From positions 341,513-405,512 of the forward strand of contig NW_001799599.1 of assembly GCF_000165425.1 (NCBI RefSeq): 64,000 bases of DNA. The letters are read 5' to 3'. Below are positions 1 to 12,550 of this stretch, piece by piece (the stretch's first letter is position 1; each line of letters begins with the position of its first letter). The notes beneath the pieces are model-generated. The model did not search any database, was not told the origin of the DNA, and was given only the letters and a program-made list of their open reading frames with translations. The stretch comes from Paramecium tetraurelia (Eukaryota > Ciliophora > Oligohymenophorea > Peniculida > Parameciidae). Both the position numbers and the translations under genes were made by a program.

Positions 1-627
1 TTACTTTTCGAAAGACTAAAAACAATCTTAAGAATCTGAAGATTCCCCTTAACACTTTGCTTATTGTTGTAAATGCATCACCTTCTAAATTGAGATCGAG
101 AATGATTAAAACAATTGAAGCAATAATAATGAGAGCATCAAAAACAGACCACAAATCCGAAAAGTATGTCTAATGTATATAACATTTACTATAAATCCAA
201 CTGTGATACATCGTATTGAAATTTCTAAGACAAAGAGAATGAGGATGACCAATTCAATTATTTTGGTAATAAAAAGTGTTTTATCTATGTCTGCATCTTC
301 CTTAGCGTCGTTGGCTATACATATTATCACCAAGTAAGTTACATGTAAATGAGAAGTTAATGAATACCAATAATGTAAAGAAGACCACTAAAACAATGAC
401 AATTTTATCAATCAGAGGAATTCCTACCTGTTTCTAATCAGCAATTCTGTGATAATTATGGATAATTACTCATCAGCAACTACACGATCAAACCCATCAA
501 CATTATAAGAAGACCTACGTTCTCCAAGAATGTTTGAAATTTCCTTAGAACCTCGTGGAACTATTTTTGCTCCCGTTTAACCTACGTTCCTTTTGGAGTC
601 CTCCTTCAAGTTTTATTCTTCTGCCAT
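1..627 (-). CDS. Voltage-gated cation channel, N-terminal part (partial)
   Basis: This gene enters from the left edge and starts at the ATG read at 627. It encodes a soluble N-terminus followed by segments S1 to S4 of an ion-transport domain. After splicing three introns (447-469, 315-342, 170-189) the frame is continuous. S1 is VIVLVVFFTLLVFINF, S2 is ELVILILFVLEI, the S2-S3 loop ends FSDLWSVFDALIIIASIV, and S4 carries regularly spaced arginines (VLRGIFRFLRLFLVFRK). The aspartate after the tryptophan in S3 and the arginine-rich S4 are standard for voltage sensors of K+, Na+ or Ca2+ channels; the pore lies outside the window, so selectivity cannot be told. The 20-nt intron inside the S2-S3 loop is needed to restore the sensor motif. 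It would act in the plasma or ciliary membrane. Confidence in the family is high. Confidence 0.85.
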
Positions 628-817
628 ATATGTTTATTTTATAAATTAAATATTTCAATCCTAGAATCCTAGAATGTAAATCAATAATTTACTACTTACT
701 CATAAAATAATAGAAATAAGTATTACGGACAAAACCAAATTGTTAAGATATCATTTTGATCTATAACATTAGCCTGAACATTAAAAATTCAATTATGTTT
801 ATTATTAGATTATATTT

Positions 818-1811
818 TCAATCAAATCGAGGGCCTTCTTCAATTTATCCATCCATAACTATTGTAACACAATATCTTACTCATATCCTCAATCTTTCTT
901 TCTAAATTGAGTTCTTATCCGAGCTGTATTGGGAAAGGAATGTTGACAAGTTATTGATATGGCAATTGAGCGAACATCTGATTCAAAGGAGCTGGAAAAG
1001 GGAAGATATGGTAGTATTGAGGTTATGGAGGTCTGTAGGTATTGTACTATTCTTGAACTGGTTGTGTTTTTATTCGTTTAGTTAAAGATGGTTCAGCTGG
1101 TTTTCTACCTCTTTTTTTTGGTTCTGCCTAAGGGGCTGGGTTTTTTGGTTTTGGTCCTCTTTTTTTTGGGATTGTAGATGTAGCTACATCAAAACAGATG
1201 TCATTTTGAAATTTATTTTCATCCTTACTTTTATAATCTTCATTTACTATTTTTAATATCACGTGAACAAACTCATGTCTATTAAAACTGTTTATGTGAT
1301 CTGCAGATTTGATATGCTAAATAAATTATTAGATTCCTAAATTTACATCCAAATAATCTGCGTAAGGTTTGCGACAAACTCCACAATATCTGTGCTTTCT
1401 GCCTGGTTTAGGAATTTACTACTAATATAATAATGTATTACTAATTTAGTTTTTTTGGTTGTGTATTCCTAAACTTTTTTTTAATGATCCTCTTTATATT
1501 TCTACATGCTCTTTATATAGTCATTCTAATTAATGTATTCATTTAAATTATACTCGATCCACTTCTAAAATGAACCCTGGTAAACATTGCTATTCATCTT
1601 AATTGAAAACAGGAACTATATTTTCATAACAAGATAACTAAAGATATTAATTTGGGTCTCATACAGCATCATTATACAAAGGGCAAAAATCAATGTTGGT
1701 AACATGTTTGAGCCAACATTTTGTACTTTTCGGTTGGAGATTGAATTGATGTTCAGGGCATTTAGGCTGACACTTGCGTTTGCCTGAACTTTATAATTTT
1801 TCTCCAGCCAT
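818..1811 (-). CDS. DBF4-type zinc-finger protein with AT-hooks (candidate DDK regulatory subunit)
   Basis: Start chosen at MAGEKLQSSGKRKC (1811); five introns (1638-1664, 1526-1553, 1422-1441, 1317-1346, 859-880) give about 288 residues. Removing the 30-nt intron at 1317-1346 joins CGVCRKPYADYLD to HIKSADHINSF and creates C-x2-C-x9-H-x5-H, the exact spacing of the DBF4-type (motif C) zinc finger. A lysine/proline-rich stretch with KKRGPKPK and KKRGRKPAEP follows, resembling AT-hooks. A second Cys-containing block lies at the N-terminus. In other eukaryotes DBF4 activates CDC7 kinase at replication origins; here only the finger is recognisable, motifs N and M were not found, so a different nuclear protein using the same finger is possible. 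If the last intron (22 nt) is retained the stop would be at 840 instead. Confidence 0.7.
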
Positions 1812-1968
1812 TTAAATTAATTATATATATTAGATATTCAATTATTTTGTTTTTCTTATACAGGTTGGAACACTCTGTAGGAACAACAAGAAAACATTTA
1901 AATTTCATTATATACATATTGAAAACAATCTGATTCCCAAAAAACACAACAATAATTATTATTTAATA
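1812..1968. promoter_or_regulatory. Compact divergent intergenic region
   Basis: This gap of 157 bases separates two start codons that face away from each other: the DBF4-type gene on the minus strand and the branching-enzyme gene on the plus strand. It is AT-rich and shows no open frame that belongs to either gene. It must hold both promoters. No individual element could be recognised. Confidence 0.5.
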
Positions 1969-4238
1969 ATGCAATATATTGATTAAGGAAGTGCTCTTTC
2001 TAACAAAAATGTCCCAGGGAGAAGATTACAAAAGAAGAACTCTCTCTTTTATCAAGTAAGACCATTATAAGTAGCTTAGTAATCCGTTTTGGAAAATGAA
2101 GAATTCACACAACGCTATCAAAAGAATGCCGATGAATTGCAAGTTTTTAAGGATGATCCCTATCTTGAACCACACAAACAGCACTTCTAAGTAAGGAATG
2201 CAAAATTCTTCGAATTACTTGAATAGATAGTCAAAGTCGAATCTTCACTCAAAGATTTTGCCAAGGGGTATCTAGATCTGTAAAATATTAGATATGAGAA
2301 ATATGGGTTTTTGATTTCTGACACCGGAATTACATATAAGGAATGGGCACCAGGAGCTAAAGAAGTTTATTTGACAGGGGATTTTAACAATTGGGATAAA
2401 ATGCAATATTCTCTAACTTCAGATTCATTTGGAAATTGGGAAATATTTTTACCAAGAAATGAAGATGGTTCCTATCTGATCCCTCATGGTTCGAGAGTCA
2501 AGGCTTACATAAAGGATGCTAATGGTCAATACTAATTCAGAATCCCAGCCTGGATACGAACTACATGGCAGAATCAAGAGAATAAAGTATTTATTAGATA
2601 ATAAAATATGTAAGTTATATGACGGAGTATTTTACAACCCAGAAAATAAATACGAATTTAAGCACAACAGACCACCAAAGCCTAGATGTCTCAAAATTTA
2701 TGAAGTACATATAGGCATGGCTGGTATTGACCCAAGAGTCCACACCTTCAAAGAATTTACTTAAACAGTTCTCCCAAGAGTAGTTAAACTGGGGTACAAT
2801 GTTATTTAAATAATGGCAATATAAGAACATGCCTATTATGGAAGCTTTGGATACCATGTTACTAACTTCTTTGCTGTCAGCAGTAGGTTTGGTAGTCCAG
2901 ATGACTTGAAAGAGTTGATTGACACAGCACATTCTCATGGAATTAGTGTTTTAATGGATTTAGTTCATAGTCATGCATCCAGTAATGTATTAGATGGCAT
3001 TAATTAATGGGATGGCACCGATTATCATTATTTCCATGCTGGTGGTAAGGGCAAACACGATTTATGGGATTCTAAATTATTTGATTATTCTAAATGGGAA
3101 GTGATAAGATTTCTATTGTCCAATTTATCATGGTGGATAAACGAATATTAATTTGATGGATTTAGATTTGATGGTGTCACATCTATGTTGTATGTTCATC
3201 ATGGAAATGGTTATGGTTTCACAGGAGGTTATCACGAATACTTTAATGAATTAGCTGACATCGATTCATTAGTTTATTTGATGCTGGCTAATGATCTCAT
3301 ACATGAAATTCATCCTAATGCCATTACTGTTGCTGAAGATGTGTCTGGTTATCCAACATTGTGTCGTAACATTAAAGAAGGTGGAATTGGATTTGATTAC
3401 AGAATGGCTATGGCTGTTCCAGATAAATGGATTAAATTACTTAAGGAATTTAAGGATGATGATTGGGATATGGGAGATATCGCTCATACACTTACAAATA
3501 GAAGATATCTAGAAAAATGCATATGTTATGCTGAATCTCATGACTAAGCATTGGTAGGAGATAAGACTCTTTCCATGTGGCTCTTTGATAAGGAAATCTA
3601 TAGCGAAATGAGCACTCTTCAGCCAGAAACCTTAGTCACTTTTAGAGGCATGGCATTACATAAAATGTTAAGATTGATTACATTTGCTTTAGGAGGAGAA
3701 GGATACTTAAATTTCATGGGTAATGAATTCGGACACCCTGAATGGATTGATTTTCCAAGAGAGGGTAATGGATGGAGTTATCATCATGCCAGAAGAAGAT
3801 GGGATCTAGCTGATGATTAATCCCTAAGATACTCCAGGCTCTTATAATTTGATGCTGAAATGATTAATCTTGAAGACTAATACCCCTGGTTACCTAATGG
3901 GGATTAGTGGGTTACTGAAAAGCACAATGAAACAAAAGTAATTGTTTTTGAGAGAGGATCTCTTCTATTTGTATTTAATTTCCATCCTACTTAGGTATTT
4001 TGTTTTAATCATTATTAATTAATAGTCATATGAACATTTTAGAGTTGGCACTAAATTTGAAACAGATCATAGAATAGTTTTAGATACCGATGATGTCAGA
4101 TTTGGAGGTCATTCAAGAGTTTCACCCTCTTATGGTCAAAATTTCCCAATCATTAAGGAAGAATGGCAAGGTAGACCTAATTACATCTAAATCTATTTAC
4201 CTAATAGATGCGCTATCGTTTTTAAATCAATTGAGTGA
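1969..4238 (+). CDS. GBE1: 1,4-alpha-glucan (glycogen) branching enzyme
   Basis: A full-length GH13 branching enzyme of 728 residues after removing introns 2056-2079, 2587-2614 and 3995-4025. It makes alpha-1,6 branch points in glycogen in the cytosol. The N-terminus matches eukaryotic GBE ([18 protein letters not shown]), then a CBM48 module ([17 protein letters not shown], about residues 95-150), then the catalytic barrel. Catalytic signatures are present: [11 protein letters not shown] with the nucleophile Asp near residue 383, VAEDVSG with the acid Glu near 438, and AESHDQALVGDKT with the transition-state Asp near 507. The start at 1969 was chosen because the downstream ATG at 2009 is in another frame; with it the 24-nt intron keeps the frame. 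That first intron has no in-frame TGA. Its 3' neighbour in the same direction begins 48 bases later. Confidence 0.96.
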
Positions 4239-4286
4239 TTTTTTGTTTTAAAAAGACATACATATAACGATTAATTTAATTTTAAA

Positions 4287-5301
4287 ATGTATTCGCTACA
4301 GAAATTAGTGCCAAATAGTAAATTACAAATTAAGCCTGGAGCATTCTCTCAACATCAAAAATTAAATTAAAGTGTTGATGGTGTATTACCTGTTAATTAA
4401 TAATCTTTGCAGCAACTACAAACATAGATACAAATATTAACAAAAAAAGAACCTCTGCGCCAATAAAATAAGAAATAAGAATTACTATAGATATTAGAGA
4501 ACGCTCAAGCAAACTAAAAACAAACTAAATCTATGTCACCAAAAAGAACACCATAGAAGTAGAAGAGTAACAGAAAATTGAATTTTAATTAACTCACAGA
4601 TCAGGACAATCTATTTTTGAATTCCAGCAATGCCATGGCCAATATGATTATTGAAAACATATTAAATAAGGATGAATACTATGAGAAAATTAAATTAGAG
4701 AATCAAGAACTTAAAGATCAATCCACAAAATATTAAGTCACAATAGGAGATCTTAAAAAGAAAATAACTACATTAGAACGCTAGAATAAAGAAATCAATA
4801 CTAATCTCAGTAATGAACGTTAAACATATTAAAGTGAGCTGATTAAAATCAATGAGAAGATTCAATCCATGAAGACTATGCAGTAAAACCTATAGATGGA
4901 ATAAAAGAAAAATGAATTGCTCACAAAATAATTGTAAGATCAAATTACTATTAATAATGGCTTAAAATCTTTTATCTGTGAAAACTGTTTGTTAAGTATA
5001 GAATTCTTAACATTTCTCTAAAAGTCAGTGTAAACATTTTAACCAAATCTAAGTAATGCTTATGACACATTAATTGCATTATCAAAGCATTCAACATCCT
5101 TTATTTTAGAATTTATCTCTAAAACTCAGACTTTGAACCTTCCTACATTAAGAAATTGCCTTTTACCAGAAGAATTTGATGTCAATGGATTTTTCGAGAC
5201 TTTAGAATAACTGAAAATGCATGATTCCCCAGAATTGTCATTTCGTAATAAAAATAATAATGTTGTGAAATAGAGCGTTCATATAAATAATAATAATAAT
5301 C

Positions 5302-5360
<59 letters not shown>

Positions 5361-6002
5361 CATTGTAATAATAATAATAATCTATAAATTTCAGATGTTG
5401 GAAAATAAAATAAAATTACAACTTTGTAAGAATAATTTAATGCATTTCTTGAATCAAGTGAACCATTTACAGATTCTTAATTAGGAAGTCCTTATTTCAC
5501 AGATTTTGATACACTAGATAAACAAAGACCTTTCACAAAGGAAAAGTAGAGGAATCAAATGCCTTTGCAAATAAACGCATCAAAAAAAATTAAGCAAGAA
5601 ATCAATTAGACTCCTCATTATTTTTAATCATTCAAATAAAACGAAAATGAACCAACAGTCTTTGATTCTCTAATGAAAGAGGCTCCCATAAACAAAGATA
5701 GATGTTCATCAGTTCATAGTTTAAGATATTTAGATTAGCAAATTCAAAAGGAGTAAGACAAATCAACCAAAAGGAACAAAGAAAACTAATAAGTTAATTG
5801 CCAGTATGTGATTGCTAAGTACGATTATAAAGCATAAAAAGTAAATACATATTTAATAAATTAATAGGAGATTGATTTGAGTTTTAAGAAGGGAGATTAA
5901 ATAAAACTATTAAAAAAGACAACCAATGGATGGTGGTATGGTGAGGATAAAAATTAGGTCAAGGGGTACTTTCCACATAATTTTGTTCAATTAGTAGGAT
6001 GA
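4287..6002 (+). CDS. Coiled-coil protein with C-terminal SH3 domain
   Basis: A protein of 562 residues with one 27-nt intron (5841-5867). The N-terminal third is Gln/Asn/Lys-rich, followed by a coiled coil (roughly residues 125-230, Leu/Glu/Lys heptads), a short Cys-containing segment, an uninterrupted Asn run encoded by an AAT microsatellite (about residues 333-365), and a linker rich in Ser and Asn. The C-terminus is a clear SH3 domain: VIAKYDYKAQ, the spliced ELSF-like EIDLSFKKGDQIKLL, NGWWYGE and GYFPHNFVQLV. SH3 domains bind proline-rich peptides, so a scaffold or cytoskeletal adaptor role is likely; no orthologue is recognised. The intron falls inside the SH3 domain, is a multiple of three and lacks TGA, so retention would insert nine residues. 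The 3' end overlaps the next convergent gene by 16 bases. Confidence 0.85.
5285..5383 (+). repeat. (AAT)n microsatellite coding poly-Asn
   Basis: An AAT trinucleotide array, interrupted by CAT and TGT codons, lies inside the SH3-protein gene and is read as an asparagine run with a few histidines and one cysteine. It stays in frame with the flanking coding sequence. Such tracts are prone to length change between strains. Confidence 0.9.
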
Positions 6003-9000
6003 TTGTAGTTAAATAAATTAGTTTTCATTTTTTGATCTTAACTTTCCATAACATATCTGTTTAGCAATTTGATTATATCTTAAGTAGATTCTATAACTAA
6101 GTTGCTATTCTTTTCGATTTGATCTGATATTGAGACACAATGAAATTTCTAAGTTTAAATGGAATAATACTTTGTTTAAAGGCATATTTGCATATTAAAA
6201 TATTTGCATAATCTTTTCTAACCATCCTCTATCAAATGAAATGATATTAGCAAATGAAACCAAACCTTTCTGATTTGTTTCATTAATTATTATCATTTTG
6301 AGTAATTCTTCTATTTGTTAATATTGATGTTTGATCTTAATTGTATAGTTCTCTTAAAACACCAAATAATCATCAAATTCTAATTTTAGTTCTTTAATTA
6401 AATTAGAAAGGAAAACATTAGCAGCAGCATTTGTATCTTTGATCTGCTCTTTAAAGGATAAAGTATAAATTTAATTCTTTTCTGTTAAATTCAAATGTTC
6501 CAAAAGGGACAATTACTTTAATTTTGCTTATATTTAATCATCTCTATCTACAATTTATTAGAAACCAGTTTGATTATTTTATTTTATAAAGAGCCCATCT
6601 TAAGCAATCATATACAAATTATTGATGGAACCAAAGTTCAATTCCATGAGTTCGCATTCTTAATCAGAAACAATAATAAGAGTATTGTTCTCATCTTATG
6701 CTAATTTTTCAAATGCTTGAACTAATTAATCTAGTTTTTAGATCTTCTATAAAAATTTTTGAGTGTATGCAAGAATTATGATTCTCTGATTATCAAGATA
6801 GCTAGTATTAGCAAATTTCGAAACAATATTGGTTGTCTCAATTGAGCAAAAATGCTTATCTTTTAAACCAATCGTTAATTCTTTTGCTGAGTCATACAAT
6901 TATTTATCGAACCAAAAATCCTCGCAATAACTCAAATGATCATTTAGTCTATGTAACCAATCATCGCTATTTGGAACATTAATAAATGTAGGTTTTTGAT
7001 CAATCAAATAATTCAAGATTGTCTTAGCTGATTCAGACGCATTGTTAGGATTGATTTTTCTATGATCAACTTTCAATGAACACCATTAACTTAGGACTAA
7101 TTTTGCAGCTCTCTTTTTAAACTATCTAACATAGATGTATTCTAAATAGTTTGAGCAAATGCTTTCCCTCAACGAGGTCTTTATGAAAACATCCGCCTTT
7201 CCATAGAGACTGACTAATTCACTTTATGTTAGATCAAGTTTAATAGTAATTAATTCCTATTAACAATTTTGATTAATTTTTTCTGCTAGTGCCATTACTT
7301 CTTCTAAGTATCTAGCTATCTAAGAATTACTCTAATAATCTTCATCATTATTGGTGTATAAGATTTGAATTAATTAGATCTTATATTACTTTAGTAGATG
7401 CATCTACTCAATTATTTTGAATTTCTATAGCAGACCACTTAAGAGCGATAAACTATCAACTCCAAGTAGGGTAAATTATTAATCTTAATTAATATCGTCT
7501 ACCGTTATTAGGTTTGATATTTGTTTAATGTTCAAGCCAACACTCCCATAATCCAAAATGATTTTTCTGCCTAAGACTTCAATTGTAAATGCACTCATAC
7601 CAGAGACTTGTGTTAGTTTTTGATATTTTTAGGGTAGACAATGCACAAATTAATACAAATCTTTTAATTATATCAATGAGATCAGATCACTCATTAATAT
7701 AGATGATAATATAGTTTCACTGCATGATAGAATTCGAAACTATTTAGGATTTGGGAATGACCTCCTCATTATTGTACATATCCTTGGTCTATTCTCATTT
7801 TTTCGAATTAATCCTTCCTTTATATAGATTGGAATCAGAAAGAGATGATAGTCAAAAATGAATATCGAGTGCAAATGACTAAATTAGTTTGCAAATAGTG
7901 TGCATTGTAATGCTTCTTAAACATATTTTGCAAAGATCTTATTGATTTCCATGTAATCATCCTCCGAGTGCAATCGCAAATGTGGAGTTAAATTATTGAA
8001 GACTGGACTTATCAACTAAGGAAAACAGCCTAGGATGTCTTCATCTAATTAGATTCCAAAGCATTTGTACTATTCATAAATATATTACTAGATTAGAGCA
8101 TATTCATTTTCATCTGCAATTTGAATTCCGATCCATCCAATCCAAATTGCCTTCAAACTTAATCTGTTACTAAAAAGATTGTACATATTGATATAATATG
8201 GATCTGAAGTAGATTCAAACTTATATTTGTTTGTTAAATCTAGATGTAATTACGGTAAACATACCCTTTTTATTTGTCACTTTACAGAATTAATCAATTA
8301 AAGTTATTTTTAAAGGTATCTTCAAAGACAAACAAATCACATAAGAGTCTGTAAATATTTGAGTAGAAGAAGAGCGCTTTCTTTTATAATCAAAAATCAA
8401 ATCGGAAGATCCGTATTATTCTGAAATTTTTTTAAATTTAGATATTGACTTTAATTTTTGTTTACATTCAAAATGACTCTAAAATGGATTAAGTTATTAT
8501 TATACCTTTATTATTTCTCTCCAATCTGCTTCCAATTAACGAATTGAGACAGTGGCAGGTCCTCTTTCTTCTATCGTTAATTCTGCATTGCTTTCGTTAT
8601 CAGACTTAATATTTAATGATTATCATACTGAATCTAAAGCATTATCAAAGGGATCATAATCTCTTGATCGATTAAGTTTTTAAACTTTCACTAAATTGCA
8701 TTTTATACAAATATATACTTAGCTCCTCTTAAACAAATTCATTCGAGATTTCATATTTTTAAAATGTTCTAATATTCATTGAGGGTTTATCGAATGTTAT
8801 ATAGAGGAAATTGCGCCTAAAGTCGCACTTATGGATTCGATTTGGGATGCTCTCCCAAATGTAATCATCTCCATCTTGAATTAGGCACTTGAATTCTAAT
8901 CGAAAACCTAAAAGCTCAAAACGATTATTAACTTGGATCAATTTGAATTTTGCTTTCGTGGCCCCATTCAGGATAAGTTTCACTAGAAGTGTGCAATTGA

Positions 9001-9107
9001 TATGAGTCATGAGGATTCCATTAACCAAGAAGTGGATGATTACCGCATATACGAACTATTTGTGAATATCTCGTCTCTGATATCACCTTAAAACTAATAT
9101 ATGACAT
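5987..9107 (-). CDS. CBM20 + trehalose-6-phosphate synthase/phosphatase-like protein, probably catalytically impaired
   Basis: A 989-residue protein with six introns (8908-8932, 8691-8718, 8605-8628, 8479-8505, 8240-8264, 6149-6170). Residues 1-100 form a starch-binding CBM20 module (ICGNHPLLGQW, LEFKCLIQDGDDYIWE, PNRIH). The middle is a GT20 trehalose-6-phosphate synthase fold: AIWIGWIG, FIFDYHLFLIP, FGVDSLSLLSGL-type switch (at about residue 506 the sequence is GVDSLSLLSGL), and LYGKADVFIKTSLRES. The C-terminus resembles trehalose phosphatase (NQKGLVS, then a typical end). Key residues are missing: the Arg and Lys of the GVDRLDYxKG motif are both Ser, and the phosphatase nucleophile motif DxDxT is replaced by AYTQK (about residue 735) with a degenerate GDDxSDE. 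This pattern suggests a regulatory or glucan-binding pseudoenzyme, as in plant class II TPS. Its stop overlaps the SH3 gene. Confidence 0.9.
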
Positions 9108-9835
9108 CTTAAATTATAAGAAGTATAATTTATTAAATATGTGAATAATTGGTGTTTCTCAACAATTCTAATCGTGTGAGTTTGTTTCCCATAGATTCCC
9201 TTCATTATTTCATAAATCTTAGGTCTTATACTAATATACAATTTAGTATTTTCACATTGAAGTTATTTAACTATCTAGAATGTTAAAGTGTTAAATTAGA
9301 AATTTTGAGTTTCTTGTTCTAGATTCTATGATTATAACTGTGTAATAGCACCTATAATAGACCAAATGGAGCATTTATTAATTTTTATCATTTTTGATAT
9401 CCCCAAATTTGGTAGAAAATTGCGAATTATTATCTATGAAAGAGAATAGTGAATTAAGTAGATCAACAATCTAGAATAATTGAAAGTGAACAAGCTAAAT
9501 AAGTTCATTTCAATAGAAAAAATCACACCAAATTTTAAATTGATATTAGAATGAAAATTATGAAACAAGTAGAATAGTAATTGAACAATTGTTACTTACA
9601 GTAAACAATGGTGAGTTATATAAAAGGATTTAGAAACTAAGTTCAAGAAATAATTTAGTCGAGCACGAAACATACTAATATGATTAAGTGCTCGATAATA
9701 TAGAATTATGATTTATCTGAAATAGAGATAAATTAAAGTAGTTATTACTTAATTTGAAATGGAGAGAGAGAGTTAAGAATTAAATGATGATTGTTGTTGA
9801 TTTTATATATGTTGTGATAAAAATCACTTAGATTA
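9108..9835. other. Long intergenic region with one short hairpin
   Basis: This stretch of 728 bases between the TPS-like gene and beta-tubulin is unusually long for this window. A loosely open plus-strand frame runs from about 9480 to 9750, but its composition is not clearly coding and no family is recognised. A perfect 8-bp inverted repeat lies at 9659-9666 / 9688-9695. No tRNA was found. Confidence 0.4.
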
Positions 9836-11659
<1,824 letters not shown>

Positions 11660-12534
11660 TCATACATATTAATTTTCACTCCTTTTTCTTATTGATAAAA
11701 TACAATAAATTAATATCATGTATATGGTACCTGAAATGCCAAATAAGAAGCAATAATATATTAAAGTTAAATGGAGTGATGTTATAAATGGTTTTTAGTT
11801 TTTCTCGGAAAATTTAAATCTATTCATCTATTGATCATCTACATGTGTAAGGTACAATGATAAGTTGTCAAAATTTATTGTTTCATCAGTTGATAGTTTT
11901 TTATATATGAAGCCGTCTTTCATGCACCCACCCTCAAAATATAATTTATTATCCTTGGATGAGATCTTGAAACATATTTCAGCCAGGTAGTATATTTAAT
12001 CTCCCTTCCAAAACCAGGGAGTGATGGGTATGCCAATCGATTTATTACATTGCGGCAAATTTTTTATAATTTTTTAAGTTTATCGTTTTGAAAACTAAAG
12101 TAAGAGACAATGCACTTTTGGCAACATTAAATTGGCCAACTGATAATCAAGATAGCCCAAGAATTCATGGAAATTAGTTTTCTGGAAGTAGGTTGAAGTG
12201 TTATTGTCGAGAAGATTAACATAATGATGTTTTTCAAGTCTAAATTCTTGACCATTCAATTTTCCTATGATGGGGTAACGAGTGAATTGCTGTTAATTTA
12301 AATTCAGGTTCCAATCAGTAGTTTCCTATATAAATAGTTAACAATTACTTTTTCAATTATAAATTGCTATTCGACATCTTCTTATTAGTAAGGGAGAATA
12401 AAAAAGGAACACGAGAATAGAAGTAGTATTAAATCAATAACGCATATGGCATAAAATAGAATGCAAAAGATTCTATTCGGAATGAGTTATTGTATTTTAA
12501 AACAATCATATCTAACAAGATAAACTTATAACAT
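11660..12534 (-). CDS. Two-pass membrane protein of unknown function
   Basis: A 283-residue protein with one intron (12326-12348). It has one hydrophobic segment near the N-terminus (ILFYAICVIDLILLLFSCSF, about residues 27-50), a large hydrophilic central domain with the motif YPIIGKLNGQEFRLEKHHYV and paired cysteines (CNKS and FEGGCMKD), and a second hydrophobic segment close to the C-terminus (IYCFLFGISGTIYMILIYCI) followed by a basic tail. The arrangement, two TM helices enclosing an extracytoplasmic domain, resembles that of CDC50/LEM3 or TMEM231 proteins, but no diagnostic motif of either was found, so no function is assigned. The start was chosen as the only in-frame ATG upstream of the first TM. 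It lies 16 bases downstream of the NEDD1 stop. Confidence 0.75.
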
Positions 12535-12550
12535 AAATTATTAATTTATT

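Noticed and set aside
2615-2938. Minus-strand frame across the branching enzyme
   Set aside because: It lies entirely over conserved GBE coding sequence on the plus strand.
8759-9028. Separate small gene starting MVNGILMTHINC
   Set aside because: After removal of the 25-nt intron at 8908-8932 the CBM20 module of the TPS-like protein runs through here in another frame at its 5' half.
11660-12534. TMEM231 or CDC50 identity for the two-TM protein
   Set aside because: Only the topology agrees; no family-specific motif could be matched by eye.
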